Positions 63,482-64,000 of a stretch of 64,000 bases of DNA are shown piece by piece. The position numbers and the translations under genes are program-made. Origin of the DNA: Bdellovibrionales bacterium CG12_big_fil_rev_8_21_14_0_65_38_15 (GTDB taxonomy: Bacteria > Bdellovibrionota > Bacteriovoracia > Bacteriovoracales > Bacteriovoracaceae); the NCBI GenBank assembly GCA_002787775.1, contig PCUW01000028.1:101653-165652 (forward strand). Direction: 5' to 3'. The notes under the pieces are model-generated. The model made no database searches, had not been told where the DNA came from, and saw only the letters and a program-made list of their open reading frames with translations. Each line of letters starts with the position of its first letter. Within the stretch, counting starts at the first letter, position 1.

Positions 63482-64000
63482 ATGTTTGAGATTTCAGAAA
63501 ACGCGGAAACAAACCGCAACAATGGTGCCAAAATCAAAGTAATTGGTGTTGGTGGTGGTGGATGTAATGCAGTCAATACAATGATTCGCGCCGGTCTAAC
63601 TGGTGTTGAATATGTTGTGGCCAATACAGACTCACAAGCATTAATTGCAAATTTAGCACCGACTAAAATTCAATTGGGCACAGATCTTACAAAAGGTCTT
63701 GGAGCAGGTGCCAACCCTGAAGTGGGTCGTAAAGCAGCTCTAGATGATTACGAAAGACTGTCAGAAATCATCGAAGGATGTGACATGGTCTTTATCACTG
63801 CCGGTATGGGTGGTGGAACTGGTACGGGTGCAGCCCCGGTTATCGCTAAGCTTGCTAAAGAACTTGGTGTATTAACTGTTGGTGTTGTAACCAAGCCATT
63901 TATCTTTGAAGGTAAAAAACGCTTTCGCCAAGCCGAAGCGGGAATTCAAGTTTTGGAAGAAAGTGTAGATTCACTTATTACTATTCCAAATCAAAGACTT
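63482..64000 (+). CDS. ftsZ: Cell division GTPase FtsZ, N-terminal part (runs off the window)
   Basis: The frame is open from ATG 63482, behind AAGGGGGA, to the window end (173 residues). It has [24 protein letters not shown], and the tubulin signature [10 protein letters not shown] (about residues 102-111). FtsZ polymerises into the division ring. The C-terminal domain and the FtsA-binding tail lie outside. Confidence 0.97.
   Translation, partial: MFEISENAETNRNNGAKIKVIGVGGGGCNAVNTMIRAGLTGVEYVVANTDSQALIANLAPTKIQLGTDLTKGLGAGANPEVGRKAALDDYERLSEIIEGCDMVFITAGMGGGTGTGAAPVIAKLAKELGVLTVGVVTKPFIFEGKKRFRQAEAGIQVLEESVDSLITIPNQRL

Noticed and set aside
1..64000. CRISPR arrays, insertion sequences, rRNA operon
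   Set aside because: No regularly spaced direct repeats, no transposase-like frame and no rRNA sequence were seen.

Overview
The window looks like chromosome from a low-GC, Gram-negative predatory-type bacterium of the Bdellovibrionota, most likely the Bacteriovoracia/Halobacteriovorax side. This is inferred from an mglB-mglA pair behind dnaX-ybaB-recR, a full division and cell-wall (dcw) cluster, a DUF3015/DUF4105 pair, several twitch-domain radical SAM enzymes, a GYF_2+TPR giant and A+T-rich codon use. No 16S gene is present, so the placement is tentative.

Layout. 1-1253 (minus): start of mfd. 1427-9145: respiratory complex I membrane-arm genes nuoA-H-J-K-L-M-N, without the peripheral-arm genes nuoB,C,D,E,F,G,I. 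9151-14057: seven overlapping, very A+T-rich membrane-protein genes in the same operon. Their order, relative sizes and membrane topologies (3, 8, 5, 3, then large) mirror nuoA-H-J-K-L-M-N, so they look like a strongly diverged second membrane arm that has lost the catalytic residues. 14035-17286: a GYF_2/TPR membrane protein closing that operon.

17347-17534: tRNA-Ser(UGA) and tRNA-Ser(GCU). A 12.5-kb integrative element (about 17524-29979) sits in the second tRNA, bounded by a 15-bp direct repeat. It carries an XRE regulator, a helicase with a DNA-binding head, a CxxC protein, an RHH regulator with a palindromic operator, a 1603-residue type ISP-like restriction-modification enzyme, small unknown genes, two winged-helix replication-relaxation-like proteins, an excisionase and a tyrosine integrase.

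30070-43390: an unknown polytopic membrane protein, tRNA-Arg(ACG), a small barrel protein, four tandem radical SAM genes plus a fifth paralogue on the other strand, a DUF4105/DUF3015 pair, a possible PilZ membrane protein, tadA, a GmhB-like phosphatase lacking two zinc cysteines, and tRNA-Ser(GGA).

43454-48473: SRP RNA, then dnaX (with an A10G slippage site that would give a gamma form), ybaB, recR, mglB, mglA, and a convergent lipase-like gene. 48545-64000: mtnP followed by the dcw cluster rsmH-ftsL-ftsI-murE-murF-mraY-murD // ftsW-murC-murB-ftsQ-ftsA-ftsZ. A strong terminator separates murD from ftsW. murG and ddl are absent from their usual places, and the murD product has altered ATP-loop and metal-site residues.
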